DNA from: Gemmatimonadaceae bacterium
GTDB lineage: Bacteria > Gemmatimonadota > Gemmatimonadetes > Gemmatimonadales > Gemmatimonadaceae
Reading direction: 5' to 3'
Length of the DNA: 64,000 nucleotides
Assembly: GCA_020851035.1 (NCBI GenBank)
Contig: JADZDM010000001.1
Span: 151,160-215,159 of the forward strand
The position numbers and the translations under genes are program-made. Under the pieces are notes generated by a model. That model made no database searches. It was not told the origin of the DNA and saw only the letters and a list, made by a program, of their open reading frames with translations. Positions 1 through 9,148 of this stretch are shown here, piece by piece (within the stretch, counting starts at the first letter, position 1; each line of letters starts with the position of its first letter).

Positions 1-870
1 AAGATGGACGGCTTCTCACTGCTGCGTGAGCTGCGCCAGCGCTGGCCCGACGCCGCCGTCATGATGATCAGCGGCAACGGCGACGTGCAGACGGCCGTGA
101 GCTGCCTCTCCGTCGGCGCCCTCGATTACCTCACCAAGCCCTTCCACCTGGAGGAGGTGCGCGCGCGCATCACCTCCGTGCTCGAACGGCGGCGCCTGGT
201 GCTGGAGAACCGTGAGTACCAGACGCGGCTGGAGCAGAAGGTCCAGGCCCAGGCCCGCCGCATCGAGCAGCAGTTCCTGGGCGGCGTGCAGGCCCTCGCC
301 GAGGCGCTCGAAGCCAAGGACCCGTACACCCATGGCCACAGCGTGCGCGTGAGCCAGTACGCCACCGCCATCGCCCGCCGGCTCGACCTGCCCCCCGCCG
401 TGGTGCGCGCCGTCACCCTCGGCGGCCGCCTGCATGACATCGGCAAGATCGGCGTCCGCGAGGAGATCCTCACCAAGCCCGCCCGCCTCACACCGGAGGA
501 GTACGCGCACGTCATGACGCACCCGATCGTGGGGTGGCGCATCCTCTCGGCCATGGTCGTGGACCAGCCGGAGCTGCTGAACATCGTGCGCTGGCACCAC
601 GAGCGCATGGACGGCGCCGGCCTCCCCGACGGGCTCACCGGCACCGAGATCCCGCTCGAGGCGCGCATCGTGTCGGTCGCCGACAGCTTCGATGCGATGA
701 CCAGTGGCCGCCGCTACCGCGACGACGGGGGCAAGGTGCTGCCCGATGCCCTCATGGAGCTGCGCCGCTGCGCCGGATCGCAGTTCGATGCGGATTGCGT
801 CGGCGCCTTCATCGACGCCATCGACTCGGGCGAGATCGCGCTGCTGCCGCGCACCGACCTGCCGCAGTAG
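1..870 (+). CDS. Response regulator with HD-GYP domain (5' truncated)
   Basis: The window begins inside this gene, so the phosphoacceptor Asp of the receiver domain is missing. What remains is the C-terminal part of a CheY-like receiver (ISGNGD stretch, then the conserved Lys in LTKPF), a short coiled linker rich in Gln/Glu/Arg (about residues 60-95), and an HD-GYP domain. Visible are the HD pair in GRLHDIGKIG, the HHE and DG motifs and the ADSFDAM segment. The family hydrolyses cyclic di-GMP when its receiver is phosphorylated. The GYP signature reads GLP here (Tyr to Leu), which could alter activity or partner binding. The gene is convergent with the following ligase-like gene, only 17 bp apart. 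Assignment to RpfG-like response regulators is firm; the actual substrate is inferred. Confidence 0.93.
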   Translation, partial: KMDGFSLLRELRQRWPDAAVMMISGNGDVQTAVSCLSVGALDYLTKPFHLEEVRARITSVLERRRLVLENREYQTRLEQKVQAQARRIEQQFLGGVQALAEALEAKDPYTHGHSVRVSQYATAIARRLDLPPAVVRAVTLGGRLHDIGKIGVREEILTKPARLTPEEYAHVMTHPIVGWRILSAMVVDQPELLNIVRWHHERMDGAGLPDGLTGTEIPLEARIVSVADSFDAMTSGRRYRDDGGKVLPDALMELRRCAGSQFDADCVGAFIDAIDSGEIALLPRTDLPQ

Positions 871-887
871 CGCCGCGACAGGCGCGG

Positions 888-2318
888 CTACGCCACGATC
901 GTGATCCGCGTCGGCTGCTTGTACGACGCGAGGTGCGACTCGCACCAGTGGCGCACGGCCTCCGCCGTCACCGCCCCGTGCACGGTGACGTCGATCTCGT
1001 TCTCGCGGGTCGATTCCGGCGTGGCGGTGACCTCGACGCGCGTCACCCCAGGCAGCGCCCCGATCACGCCTTCCAGCTCGGTCGGGAAGATGTTGAACCC
1101 GTTGCGGGTGAACATCCGCTTGATCACGCCCTCGAAGGTGACGACGCCCTCGGCATCCATGCTGCCCAGGTCCCCGGTCTGCAGCCAGCCGTCGGTGCGT
1201 TGCAGGCCCTCCTCACCGCCGGAGACGTAGCCGGGCCCGACCAGCGGGCCGCGCACGCAGATCTCCCCGCTGCTGCCGACCGGCAGCTCGGCGGCGCTGA
1301 CCGGCGCCCGCACGCTCACCTCAGCCCCCGGGTAAGGGATGCCGAGGGTGCCGATGCGGTTGGGGCGGTCCACGCGGTTGAACAGGCAGACCGGTCCGGC
1401 CTCGGTCAGCCCGTAGCCCTGGCGCAGTGGCGAACCGGTGGCCGTCTCCCACTTCCGCTGCACCCACACCGGCAGCGGGGCGCCGCCGCAGATGCAGAGA
1501 CGGAGGGCGGGGACGTCGATGGTCCCGCCGCGACGCTCGATCGCCGAGAGCATCGCGATGAACACCGCAGGCACCCCCACCAGCATGGTGATCGACTGGT
1601 CGACCAGCAGCTCCACCGCCTTCAGGGGATTGAAGCGCGGCATCGTCGTCACGCGCGCGCCGGCCAGGAGTGGCGCGGTGAGGGTGACGGTCATGCCGAA
1701 GAGGTGGCTCCACGGCAGGAGCGCCAGCACGTGGTCCGCCAAACCGAGCTCGGCGGCATCGACCGTGGCGATGGCGTTGGCGAGGAGGTTCCGGTGCGTG
1801 AGGATCGCGCCCAGCGGCCGGCCGGCCATGGCCGAGGTGTAGACGACGGCAGCCTCCTCGTCGCTGCCCTCGGTTTCGGTGTCGCCTTCGAGCGACAGCC
1901 CGATGTGTGCCCCCAGGTCCACCACCGAGGCGTGGCCGTCGAGGATCACGGTCGCATGGCGCGGCGCGTCGTCGAGCAGCACCACCGGCAGGGTGTCGGG
2001 GAGACGGTCGGCGAACGGGGCGATGGTGAACACGGCGCCGACATCGGCGTCATGGCACTGGGCGGCGAGCTCGGCCCTGGAGCAGAGCGGGTTGAGCAGC
2101 ACCGCACCCCGCCCCTCACTGGCGGCGAGGCCCACCAGGAACTGCGGCGAGGTGGGGAGGAGCAGGGCTGCGCGACGGCCGTACAGCCGCCTGGCGAGCG
2201 GGGCGCTGCGTTGCAGCAGCGTCAGTCCCGCCCCGACCAGCTGGGCCGCCGGATGCCCATCGATCGTCCCGCCGTGAGCGCCTGCGGCAAGGGGAAGCAG
2301 CGCTAATGGATTGCTCAT
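888..2318 (-). CDS. AMP-binding acyl-CoA ligase relative lacking the C-terminal catalytic lysine
   Basis: 476-residue member of the ANL adenylate-forming superfamily (acyl-CoA synthetase branch). The normal start of such an enzyme is the ATG giving MSNPLALL; a longer frame upstream has no ribosome site. Visible motifs: a degenerate phosphate loop TSAMAGRPLG at 161-170 (usually TSGTTGxPKG, so its Lys is Leu), the YGLTEAG motif at 302-308, and TGDLG near 381. The chain ends at YKQPTRITIVA, exactly where family members continue into the short segment carrying the A10 lysine needed for adenylation. No room remains, because the convergent HD-GYP gene ends 17 bp away. It may be a non-adenylating ligand-binding paralogue, a thioester-forming half enzyme or a decaying gene. 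Substrate unknown. Confidence 0.85.
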   Translation of the reverse strand: MSNPLALLPLAAGAHGGTIDGHPAAQLVGAGLTLLQRSAPLARRLYGRRAALLLPTSPQFLVGLAASEGRGAVLLNPLCSRAELAAQCHDADVGAVFTIAPFADRLPDTLPVVLLDDAPRHATVILDGHASVVDLGAHIGLSLEGDTETEGSDEEAAVVYTSAMAGRPLGAILTHRNLLANAIATVDAAELGLADHVLALLPWSHLFGMTVTLTAPLLAGARVTTMPRFNPLKAVELLVDQSITMLVGVPAVFIAMLSAIERRGGTIDVPALRLCICGGAPLPVWVQRKWETATGSPLRQGYGLTEAGPVCLFNRVDRPNRIGTLGIPYPGAEVSVRAPVSAAELPVGSSGEICVRGPLVGPGYVSGGEEGLQRTDGWLQTGDLGSMDAEGVVTFEGVIKRMFTRNGFNIFPTELEGVIGALPGVTRVEVTATPESTRENEIDVTVHGAVTAEAVRHWCESHLASYKQPTRITIVA

Positions 2319-2524
2319 GGTTCCGGATTGGGCGAAATTTCGCGGCAGGCTGCAGGTCGGGCGCGGAACGTAGCAGTCCATCGTGACGCGTCACAGCACA
2401 CGGGCGTCCTTGCACGCATCCTCCCGGCCCGGGAGGGGCCTTGTCGCAGGCGTCCGGTATTGCAGCCGGTGGCACCGGGGACGACGGTCCCCGCCACTCG
2501 ATCCACCCACCCAGAACGTGTTCA

Positions 2525-3910
2525 ATGTCATCATTTGAAGGGTTGATGGTCTCGGTGTCTGGCATCCGCGGCCGCGTCGGAGCGGGGCTGACCCCGGAAG
2601 TGGTCGCCACCTACGCTGCCGGCTTCGGAGCCTGGGCGACCGGCAGGACGCCGGGCCGCCCCATCGTGGTCGGCCGTGACAGCCGCGTCTCGGGTCCGAT
2701 GTTCCATCGCGTGGTGCTGTCCGCGCTGGAGTCGGTGGGGTGCCAGGTGATCGACATCGGCGTGGTGCCCACTCCAACGGTCCAGCTCGCCGTGGAGCAC
2801 CATCATGCCGCCGGCGGCCTCGCGATCACCGCCAGCCACAACCCGGTGGAATGGAATGCGCTCAAGTTCATCGGACCCTCGGGGCTGTTCCTCGACCAGG
2901 CCGACAGCCTGAGCTTCCGCGCCGCAACCGACGCCGGCTTCGCCCGGGCAACCTGGGACAGGCTTGGCGCCACCACCCTGGACACCGGGGCCGTACAGCG
3001 GCACCTCGACCTGATCCTGGCGCTGGACTACCTCGACGTGCCGGCGTTGCGGGCCCGGAAGCTGAAGGTCGCGCTCGATTGCGTCCGCGGTGCCGGCTAC
3101 CCGATCATGAGTGCGCTGCTGCACGCCCTCGGGTGCGAGGTGACGGCCATCCACACCGAGGCCGACGGTCGCTTCCCGCACGCCCCCGAGCCGATCGCCG
3201 AGAACCTCGGCGACCTCTCGGCGTTGGTCCGGCAGAGCGGAGCCGACATCGGCCTGGCGGTGGACCCGGATGTCGACCGCCTCGCCATCGTTGATGAGCT
3301 CGGTTCGCCGATCGGGGAGGACTACACGCTGGCCTTCGCCACCGCCCTCGTGCTCCGCAAGCGGCCGGGTGTGGTCGTGACGAATCTCTCGACCTCTCGT
3401 GTGGTCGAGGACGCCGCGATCGCCGCCGGCCAGCGCTGCGTGCTCTCGCCGGTGGGCGAGGCCAATGTCGCGGCCTGCATGAAGGCGGAACGGGCGGCCA
3501 TCGGCGGGGAAGGGAACGGCGGCGTGATCCTGCCGGACCTCCATCTCGGCCGGGATGCCCCGGCCGGCGCCGCGCTGGTGCTGCAATTGCTGTGTAGTTC
3601 CGGCATGACGCCGTCGCAACTCAAGGCGGCGTCCCCGCGCTACGAGATCGTGAAGGACAAGCTGGACCGTCCGGATGCACCGCTGGGCGAGGTGTACGCC
3701 GCCCTGCGGGCCGCCTTCCCGGACGCGACGGTGGATGTGCAGGATGGGCTGCGGCTGTCGTGGCCGGACCGGTGGGTGCACGTGCGCCCGTCCGGCACGG
3801 AGCCGATCGTGCGGGTGATCGCCGAGGCGCCCACGCGGGCGGAGGCGGAAGCCCTGGTGTCGCAGTCGCGGGAACCGCTGGATGAACTCGTGCGCGCTCC
3901 TGCGCGCTGA
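2525..3910 (+). CDS. glmM: Phosphoglucosamine mutase, archaeal-type
   Basis: 461 residues of the alpha-D-phosphohexomutase family. The phosphoserine loop TASHNP is at 102-107 (Ser104), the metal-binding DPDVDR at 247-252, the sugar-binding loop GEGNGG near 328-333 and the phosphate-binding RPSGTEP at 421-427. The GEGNGG loop resembles archaeal GlmM-type mutases rather than E. coli GlmM or phosphomannomutases. It converts glucosamine-6-phosphate to glucosamine-1-phosphate for UDP-GlcNAc, lipid A and peptidoglycan. glmS follows after 37 bp on the same strand and supplies its substrate, which supports the mutase specificity. The ATG giving MSSFEGL was chosen because the longer upstream frame is not family-like. 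Phosphomannomutase side activity cannot be excluded. Confidence 0.9.
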   Translation: MSSFEGLMVSVSGIRGRVGAGLTPEVVATYAAGFGAWATGRTPGRPIVVGRDSRVSGPMFHRVVLSALESVGCQVIDIGVVPTPTVQLAVEHHHAAGGLAITASHNPVEWNALKFIGPSGLFLDQADSLSFRAATDAGFARATWDRLGATTLDTGAVQRHLDLILALDYLDVPALRARKLKVALDCVRGAGYPIMSALLHALGCEVTAIHTEADGRFPHAPEPIAENLGDLSALVRQSGADIGLAVDPDVDRLAIVDELGSPIGEDYTLAFATALVLRKRPGVVVTNLSTSRVVEDAAIAAGQRCVLSPVGEANVAACMKAERAAIGGEGNGGVILPDLHLGRDAPAGAALVLQLLCSSGMTPSQLKAASPRYEIVKDKLDRPDAPLGEVYAALRAAFPDATVDVQDGLRLSWPDRWVHVRPSGTEPIVRVIAEAPTRAEAEALVSQSREPLDELVRAPAR

Positions 3911-3947
3911 GCGCCGGACTCAATAGTCACCTCGAAGGGCAACCAAC

Positions 3948-5774
3948 ATGTGTGGAATCGTCGGATACGTCGGGACCAGGGAATCGACCCCGCTGCTGCT
4001 GGAAGGGCTGCGTCGCCTCGAGTACCGCGGCTATGACTCGGCGGGTGTCGCGACCATGAACGGCAGTGGCGTGGAGATGCGCCGTGCCGCCGGCAAGATC
4101 GCGAAGCTCGAGAAGGCCATCCTCGACGAGCCGACGCACGGCTCGGTCGGCATCGCGCACACGCGCTGGGCCACCCACGGCCCGCCGACCGAGAAGAACG
4201 CCCATCCCCACATGGACGAGGACAAGACGATCGCCGTGGTCCACAACGGCATCATCGAGAACTCCTCCTCGCTCAAGCGCTCGCTCGAGGCCCGGGGCCA
4301 CGTCTTCTCCTCCGACACCGACACCGAGGTGCTGTCACACCTGATCGAGGAGCTCTTCGACGGGAGCCTGGAGGATGCGGTGGTGCAGGCGCTCAAGCGC
4401 GTCGAGGGCACCTACGGCATCGCCGTGATCTCCAGCCGTGACAAGGACAAGATCGTGGCCGCCCGCAAGGGCAGCCCGCTGCTGATCGGCGTGGGCAAGG
4501 ACGAGTGGTTCGTGGCCAGCGACGTCTCGGCCATCCTCTCGCACACCCGCGACGTGGTGTACCTCGAGGACGGCGACGTGGCGGTGCTCACCCGCACCGG
4601 GTTCCGCGTCATCGACCACTCGCAGAGCACCGTCACGAAGGTGATCAGCAAGATCGACTGGGACATCGACCAGATCGAGCGCGGCGGATACGCGCACTTC
4701 ATGCTGAAGGAGATCTTCGAGCAGCCGGTGACGATCGAGAACACCATGCGCGGCCGCATGCTGCAGGAGGAGGGGACGGCCAAGCTGGGCGGCCTGAACC
4801 TGACCGACGAGCAGCTGCTGAAGATCGACAACATCGTCATCACGGCCTGCGGCACCTCGTGGCACTCGGCGCTGATCGGCGAGCAGCTCCTCGAGGAGTT
4901 CGCCCGCATCCCGGTGGAGGTCGAGTACGCCTCGGAATTCCGCTACAAGAACCCGATCATCACCGACCGCACGCTCTGCGTGGTGATCTCGCAGTCGGGT
5001 GAGACGGCCGACACGCTGGCGGCGCTGCGCGAGGCGAAGGCCCGCGGCGCCAAGACGCTCGGCCTGGTGAACGTGGTGGGCTCGACGATCGCCCGCGAGG
5101 CCGACGGCGGCATCTACCTGCACGCCGGCCCCGAGATCGGCGTCGCGAGCACGAAGGCGTTCACCAGCCAGGTGATCGCGCTCACGCTGCTGGCGCTCAA
5201 GCTCGGCCGCCTGCGCACCATGAGCATCCTGCAGGGCCGCCAGGTCATCGCCGCGCTGTCGGCACTGCCGGGCCAGATCAAGGAGATCCTCGAGCGCGCC
5301 AGCGACGTGGAGGCGGTGGCCGAGGAGTTCAAGCGGGCGCAGAACTTCCTGTACCTGGGCCGCGGCTACAACTTCCCGAGTGCGCTGGAAGGCGCGCTGA
5401 AGCTCAAGGAAATCAGCTACATCCACGCCGAGGGCTACCCCGCGGCCGAGATGAAGCACGGGCCGATCGCGCTCATCGACGAGATGATGCCGGTGGTGTT
5501 CATCGCCCCGCACGACGCCGTGTTCGACAAGGTCGTGAGCAACGTGCAGGAGGTGAAGGCACGCAAGGGCACCGTGGTCGCCATCACCACCCGCGAGGAG
5601 GAGTCGCTCGAGGGGCTGCTGGACTACGAGTTCCGCGTGCCGGAGACGATGGACATGCTGACGCCGATCCTGGCGTCGGTGCCGCTCCAGCTGCTCGCCT
5701 ACTACATCGCGGTCAAGCGAGGCTGCAACGTCGACCAGCCGCGCAACCTGGCCAAGTCGGTGACGGTGGAGTAA
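3948..5774 (+). CDS. glmS: Glutamine--fructose-6-phosphate aminotransferase (isomerizing)
   Basis: 608 residues, full family length. MCGIVGYVG at the start carries the N-terminal nucleophile Cys of the class II glutaminase domain (about 2-220). Two SIS sugar-isomerase domains follow (about 285-415 and 455-595), and the protein ends in the conserved LAKSVTVE that carries the catalytic Lys. It makes glucosamine-6-phosphate from fructose-6-phosphate and glutamine in the cytoplasm, the first step of hexosamine synthesis. It lies 37 bp downstream of glmM and is probably co-transcribed with it. I see no glmS-ribozyme-like leader; the short gap leaves no space for one. A long hairpin follows the stop codon. 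Confidence 0.97.
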   Translation: MCGIVGYVGTRESTPLLLEGLRRLEYRGYDSAGVATMNGSGVEMRRAAGKIAKLEKAILDEPTHGSVGIAHTRWATHGPPTEKNAHPHMDEDKTIAVVHNGIIENSSSLKRSLEARGHVFSSDTDTEVLSHLIEELFDGSLEDAVVQALKRVEGTYGIAVISSRDKDKIVAARKGSPLLIGVGKDEWFVASDVSAILSHTRDVVYLEDGDVAVLTRTGFRVIDHSQSTVTKVISKIDWDIDQIERGGYAHFMLKEIFEQPVTIENTMRGRMLQEEGTAKLGGLNLTDEQLLKIDNIVITACGTSWHSALIGEQLLEEFARIPVEVEYASEFRYKNPIITDRTLCVVISQSGETADTLAALREAKARGAKTLGLVNVVGSTIAREADGGIYLHAGPEIGVASTKAFTSQVIALTLLALKLGRLRTMSILQGRQVIAALSALPGQIKEILERASDVEAVAEEFKRAQNFLYLGRGYNFPSALEGALKLKEISYIHAEGYPAAEMKHGPIALIDEMMPVVFIAPHDAVFDKVVSNVQEVKARKGTVVAITTREEESLEGLLDYEFRVPETMDMLTPILASVPLQLLAYYIAVKRGCNVDQPRNLAKSVTVE

Positions 5775-5794
5775 CGCACCGCTCCTGGTTCCTC

Positions 5795-5831
5795 ACGAAC
5801 GCACGCCCCGGTCACCGGGACGTGCGTTCGT
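5795..5831 (+). terminator. Long hairpin after glmS
   Basis: An 11-bp perfect inverted repeat (ACGAACGCACG at 5795-5805 and its complement at 5821-5831) encloses a second GC stem CCCGG/CCGGG with a three-base loop. It starts 20 bp after the glmS stop. There is no T tract behind it, so it may be a Rho-assisted end or an mRNA 3'-stabilising structure rather than a classical intrinsic terminator. Confidence 0.55.
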
Positions 5832-6020
5832 GCGTTGCGGGCATCGGGACGGCGGCAGGCGCTGCCACGGCCGGCGCCGCCCGCGGCGCGAACACACCCG
5901 TTCACCACCGGGTACGCGCGCTTCGTCTCACCGCGATTGCCGCGCCCGCCACCGCGGCGTACCCTCGGTGCACGGGAACGGCACGCCGGCGAACGCCCCC
6001 CTCACCACAGCCCCGATCTC

Positions 6021-6776
6021 ATGCCGGAGCCCCTCGTCCGGACGCGACACCTCTCGAAGCGCCACGTCACCGACGCCGCACCGGTGTTCGCACTGCGCGA
6101 CGTCGACCTCGAGGTCCAGCCCGGTGAGCTGCTCGTGCTCATGGGCAGCTCCGGTTCAGGCAAGTCGACACTGCTCTACCTGATCTCGGGACTCGAACAG
6201 GCCAGCGCAGGCGAGATCCACTTCGCCGGCCAGCGCATCGACCAGATGGACGAGACCGCACTCTCGGTGCTCCGCCGCGAGGGAATCGGCTTCGTGTTCC
6301 AGGCCATCAACCTGATTCCGCATCTCACGCTGTTCGAGAACGTCGTGCTGCCCGGATACCTGGTGAACGGTGACCGCGACGCGGTGGATCGGCGAGCCAC
6401 GGCGCTCTTCGACATGCTCGGCATCGGGGCGCTCGTGCAGCGCCTGCCGGCGCAGGTGTCCGGCGGCGAGCAGCAGCGTGCCGCGATCGCCCGGGCAATG
6501 ATCAACGGGCCGCGCGCCCTGCTCGCGGATGAACCGACCGGCGCCCTCAACTCCGCAGCCGGCCGCGCGGTGCTCGACGGGTTCCGCGAGATCAACGCCC
6601 GTGGCCAGACGATCGTGATGGCCACGCACGACGTCAAGTCCGCCTGCATCGCCGATCGCGTGCTGTTCCTGCGCGACGGGCAGGTGCACGGCGAGTTCCA
6701 GTTCGCCGACCGGGGCGCGGCGATCGAGGATCGCGAGTCGCTGCTGGTGGCGTGGCTCGGCGCGCAGGGCTGGTGA
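6021..6776 (+). CDS. ABC transporter ATP-binding protein (LolD/MacB type)
   Basis: 251-residue nucleotide-binding subunit. Walker A is GSSGSGKS, the Q-loop region reads FVFQAINL, the ABC signature is SGGEQQRAA, Walker B is ALLADEPTG and the switch His lies in MATHDV. The signature and length fit the LolD/MacB/FtsE group that powers FtsX-type permeases rather than nutrient importers. The partner permease begins 6 bp after its stop codon. It acts on the cytoplasmic face, driving export or lipoprotein/peptide mechanotransmission; the cargo is unknown. The ATG giving MPEPLVRT was chosen because the longer frame upstream is an Arg/Pro-rich artefact. Confidence 0.94.
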   Translation: MPEPLVRTRHLSKRHVTDAAPVFALRDVDLEVQPGELLVLMGSSGSGKSTLLYLISGLEQASAGEIHFAGQRIDQMDETALSVLRREGIGFVFQAINLIPHLTLFENVVLPGYLVNGDRDAVDRRATALFDMLGIGALVQRLPAQVSGGEQQRAAIARAMINGPRALLADEPTGALNSAAGRAVLDGFREINARGQTIVMATHDVKSACIADRVLFLRDGQVHGEFQFADRGAAIEDRESLLVAWLGAQGW

Positions 6777-6781
6777 CCGGC

Positions 6782-9148
6782 ATGCGCAGCCTGGCGCTGG
6801 TCGCGGCCGCGAACCTGCGGCGCCGCCGGGGGCAGGGTGTGCTGATCGGCACCATCCTGACACTCGCGGCGCTGATGCTCTGCACCGGCATCGGGCTGCT
6901 GCGGGAGATCCACACCCCGGTGCGGGCCATGCTCGATGCCCAGCGGGCGTCGCAGGTCACGATGTACCTCGACGCGCGCATTCACGAGCCGGACTCGGTG
7001 CGGGCGTGGTGGCGCGCACAGCCCGGCGTGCGCGCCGTCAGCGAGGCGATGGCGACCATGGACCTCTCCGAGAGCGCGTTCTTCCGCGGGCGTCAGCTGA
7101 GCCGGTTCCTGCAACTCGTCGAGCGGCCGGTGCACCGGTCGGACCAGGACTCGATCCGGATCATCGAGGGGCGCGCGGCCGCCGGCCCGGGGCCGGGCGA
7201 GATCTGGCTGCCGACCGGGCTTGCCGAGGAGATCGGCGCGCACGCGGGCGATACCCTGCAGCTCCCCGCCACCGACGGTCTCGTGCCCCTCGTCGTCGGC
7301 GCCGTCGTGGTCGATCCGCTCGCGAGCAGCGCGTTCGCGAATCCGGCGCGCGTCTGGGTGGGGGCCGGCGAACTGCCGATGCACTTCGCCAGCCCGCTGC
7401 TCACGCGCGTGATCGTCGCGGTCCGCCTGTCGCGTGGCGCCGACGTCGACGCGGCGTGGGACCGGTACATGCGCGCGCTCGGCGGCACCTACAGCGGCGG
7501 CCTGATGTCGGAGCGCGATGTGGTGTCGTCGTACACGGCGCCATACGAGTTGCTTGGCGCGGTGGTGGTCGCCTTCTCGGCGCTCGGCTTCCTGGTGGCG
7601 CTGCTGGCCGTGCAGGGGACGATCACCAGCGCCGTGATGACCGACTACCGGATCATCGGCATCCTGCGTGCCCAGGGGTTCCGGCCCGTCGACGTGGCGC
7701 GCGCCTACCTGCTGCAGTACCTGGTCCTCGCGCTGGTGGCGATTCCCATCGGCGTCCTGGCGGGCGTGGTGCTCGTGCGCCAGGCGGTGGCAATGCTCAC
7801 CCGCACCGTGGCAACGCCGGTGCCGTTCGCCCCGGTGCTGGGGATGGCGATCGTGCTCGCGGTGGTGCTCCTCGCGATCGTGACGCTCGTGGTGGCGCGC
7901 GCCACGCGTGTTGCGGCGCGCGTGCGGCCGGTGGACGCCATCCGCTTCGGCGCGTCGGCAGGGCAGGCGGCGCCGTCGCCCGGGGTGCCGCTGCACCGGC
8001 TGCGCTGGGCCTCGGTGCCGCTGATCGTCGCCATCCGGAGCCTCGGGCAGCAGAAGCGGCGCGCGGCGGTGCTCGCGCTCGCCGTCGTGTTCGCCACGCT
8101 GGCCTCCGCGCTGGCGATCAACCTCGACTACACCTTCGGACGCATGACGCTGCATCTCGCGGCGTTCGGCTTCGATGCCGCCGACGTGCGCGTGACGCGT
8201 GCCGGCCGGCGCTTCGGCATGCGCCACGAGGCGATGATGGAGGTGCTGACGACGCGGGCCGGCGTGAAGGCCGTGGCGACCTGGAACTTCATGGACGGGA
8301 ACTTCCCCGCCGGAACGCGCGGTGCGACACGCAACGTGAACGGACTGGTCATCGACGGTGACATGGCGGGCCTGGGCTACACCAACGTGCGCGGCCGCAA
8401 TCCGGCCGGCGCGAGTGAGATGTCGATCGGCATCCGCACAGCGGAGGAGATGGGGCTCGACGTCGGCAGCACCCTCACGGTGCAGATGCTCGGTGCGCCG
8501 CTCACGCTGCGGGTGGTGGGGGTGTTCCAGTCGATGAACAACACCGGCCACGGCTTCCGTGTCCGCGCGGACGCGGTCCGGCGGGCCGACCCGCTCTGGA
8601 CACCGAGTGAGTACGCGCTGGCGCTGGTCGCGGGCACCGACGTGGACCGCTTCATCGCGGCCCTCGAGCGCGAGTACGGCGAGGCCGTCGACGCGAAGCG
8701 CGGTGACTTCTTCATCCGGGACCAGCTGGCGCAGATCATGACGGGATTGCGCATGACGAACGGGTTCCTCGCGCTCGTGTTCCTCATCGCCGCAGCGGTG
8801 TTCATCGTGAACACGACGCTGCTCACGATCGCGGAGCACCGACGGGTCTTCGGGATCCTCAAGACCACCGGCATGACCCCCGGGCAGCTGCGATCCTCGA
8901 TCATGGCCGCGGTGGGTGTGCAGGCGGTGGCGGGCGTCCTGGCCGCGCTGGTGCTCTGGTTCCTGCTGGCGCGCACCGTGCTGTCCGGCGTGTTCGGGAC
9001 GGTGGGGCTGGTGACGTTCCCGCTCGAAAACTGGGCCCTCGGCATGGCCGTGATGGCGCCGGTGATCGTGTGCTGCTGCCTTGCCAGCGCCTGGTGGCCA
9101 TCGCGACAGGTGCTCGCGATCGACCCGCGCACGCTGATCGTCGAATGA
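6782..9148 (+). CDS. FtsX-type ABC transporter permease, duplicated
   Basis: 788 residues with two FtsX/MacB-like halves and about eight membrane helices. The first helix is near 17-37, followed by a large extracytoplasmic domain (about 40-250), three helices ending before a cytosolic linker with RPVDAIRFG, then a second helix, a second extracytoplasmic domain and a final three-helix bundle ending in PSRQVLAIDPRTLIVE. The duplicated layout resembles the large permeases of lipoprotein, antimicrobial-peptide or macrolide export systems. An in-frame GTG 30 bp upstream would overlap the ATPase gene; the ATG just after the ATPase stop is preferred. The next gene overlaps by ATGA, so permease and secreted hydrolase are translationally coupled. 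Confidence 0.92.
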   Translation: MRSLALVAAANLRRRRGQGVLIGTILTLAALMLCTGIGLLREIHTPVRAMLDAQRASQVTMYLDARIHEPDSVRAWWRAQPGVRAVSEAMATMDLSESAFFRGRQLSRFLQLVERPVHRSDQDSIRIIEGRAAAGPGPGEIWLPTGLAEEIGAHAGDTLQLPATDGLVPLVVGAVVVDPLASSAFANPARVWVGAGELPMHFASPLLTRVIVAVRLSRGADVDAAWDRYMRALGGTYSGGLMSERDVVSSYTAPYELLGAVVVAFSALGFLVALLAVQGTITSAVMTDYRIIGILRAQGFRPVDVARAYLLQYLVLALVAIPIGVLAGVVLVRQAVAMLTRTVATPVPFAPVLGMAIVLAVVLLAIVTLVVARATRVAARVRPVDAIRFGASAGQAAPSPGVPLHRLRWASVPLIVAIRSLGQQKRRAAVLALAVVFATLASALAINLDYTFGRMTLHLAAFGFDAADVRVTRAGRRFGMRHEAMMEVLTTRAGVKAVATWNFMDGNFPAGTRGATRNVNGLVIDGDMAGLGYTNVRGRNPAGASEMSIGIRTAEEMGLDVGSTLTVQMLGAPLTLRVVGVFQSMNNTGHGFRVRADAVRRADPLWTPSEYALALVAGTDVDRFIAALEREYGEAVDAKRGDFFIRDQLAQIMTGLRMTNGFLALVFLIAAAVFIVNTTLLTIAEHRRVFGILKTTGMTPGQLRSSIMAAVGVQAVAGVLAALVLWFLLARTVLSGVFGTVGLVTFPLENWALGMAVMAPVIVCCCLASAWWPSRQVLAIDPRTLIVE

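Noticed and set aside
3911..3947. glmS ribozyme or riboswitch
   Set aside because: Only 37 bp separate glmM and glmS, too short for the ribozyme, and no matching core is seen.
5775..6020. Open frames upstream of the ABC ATPase start
   Set aside because: Arg/Pro-rich translations without family similarity; the conserved ATPase N-terminus begins at 6021.
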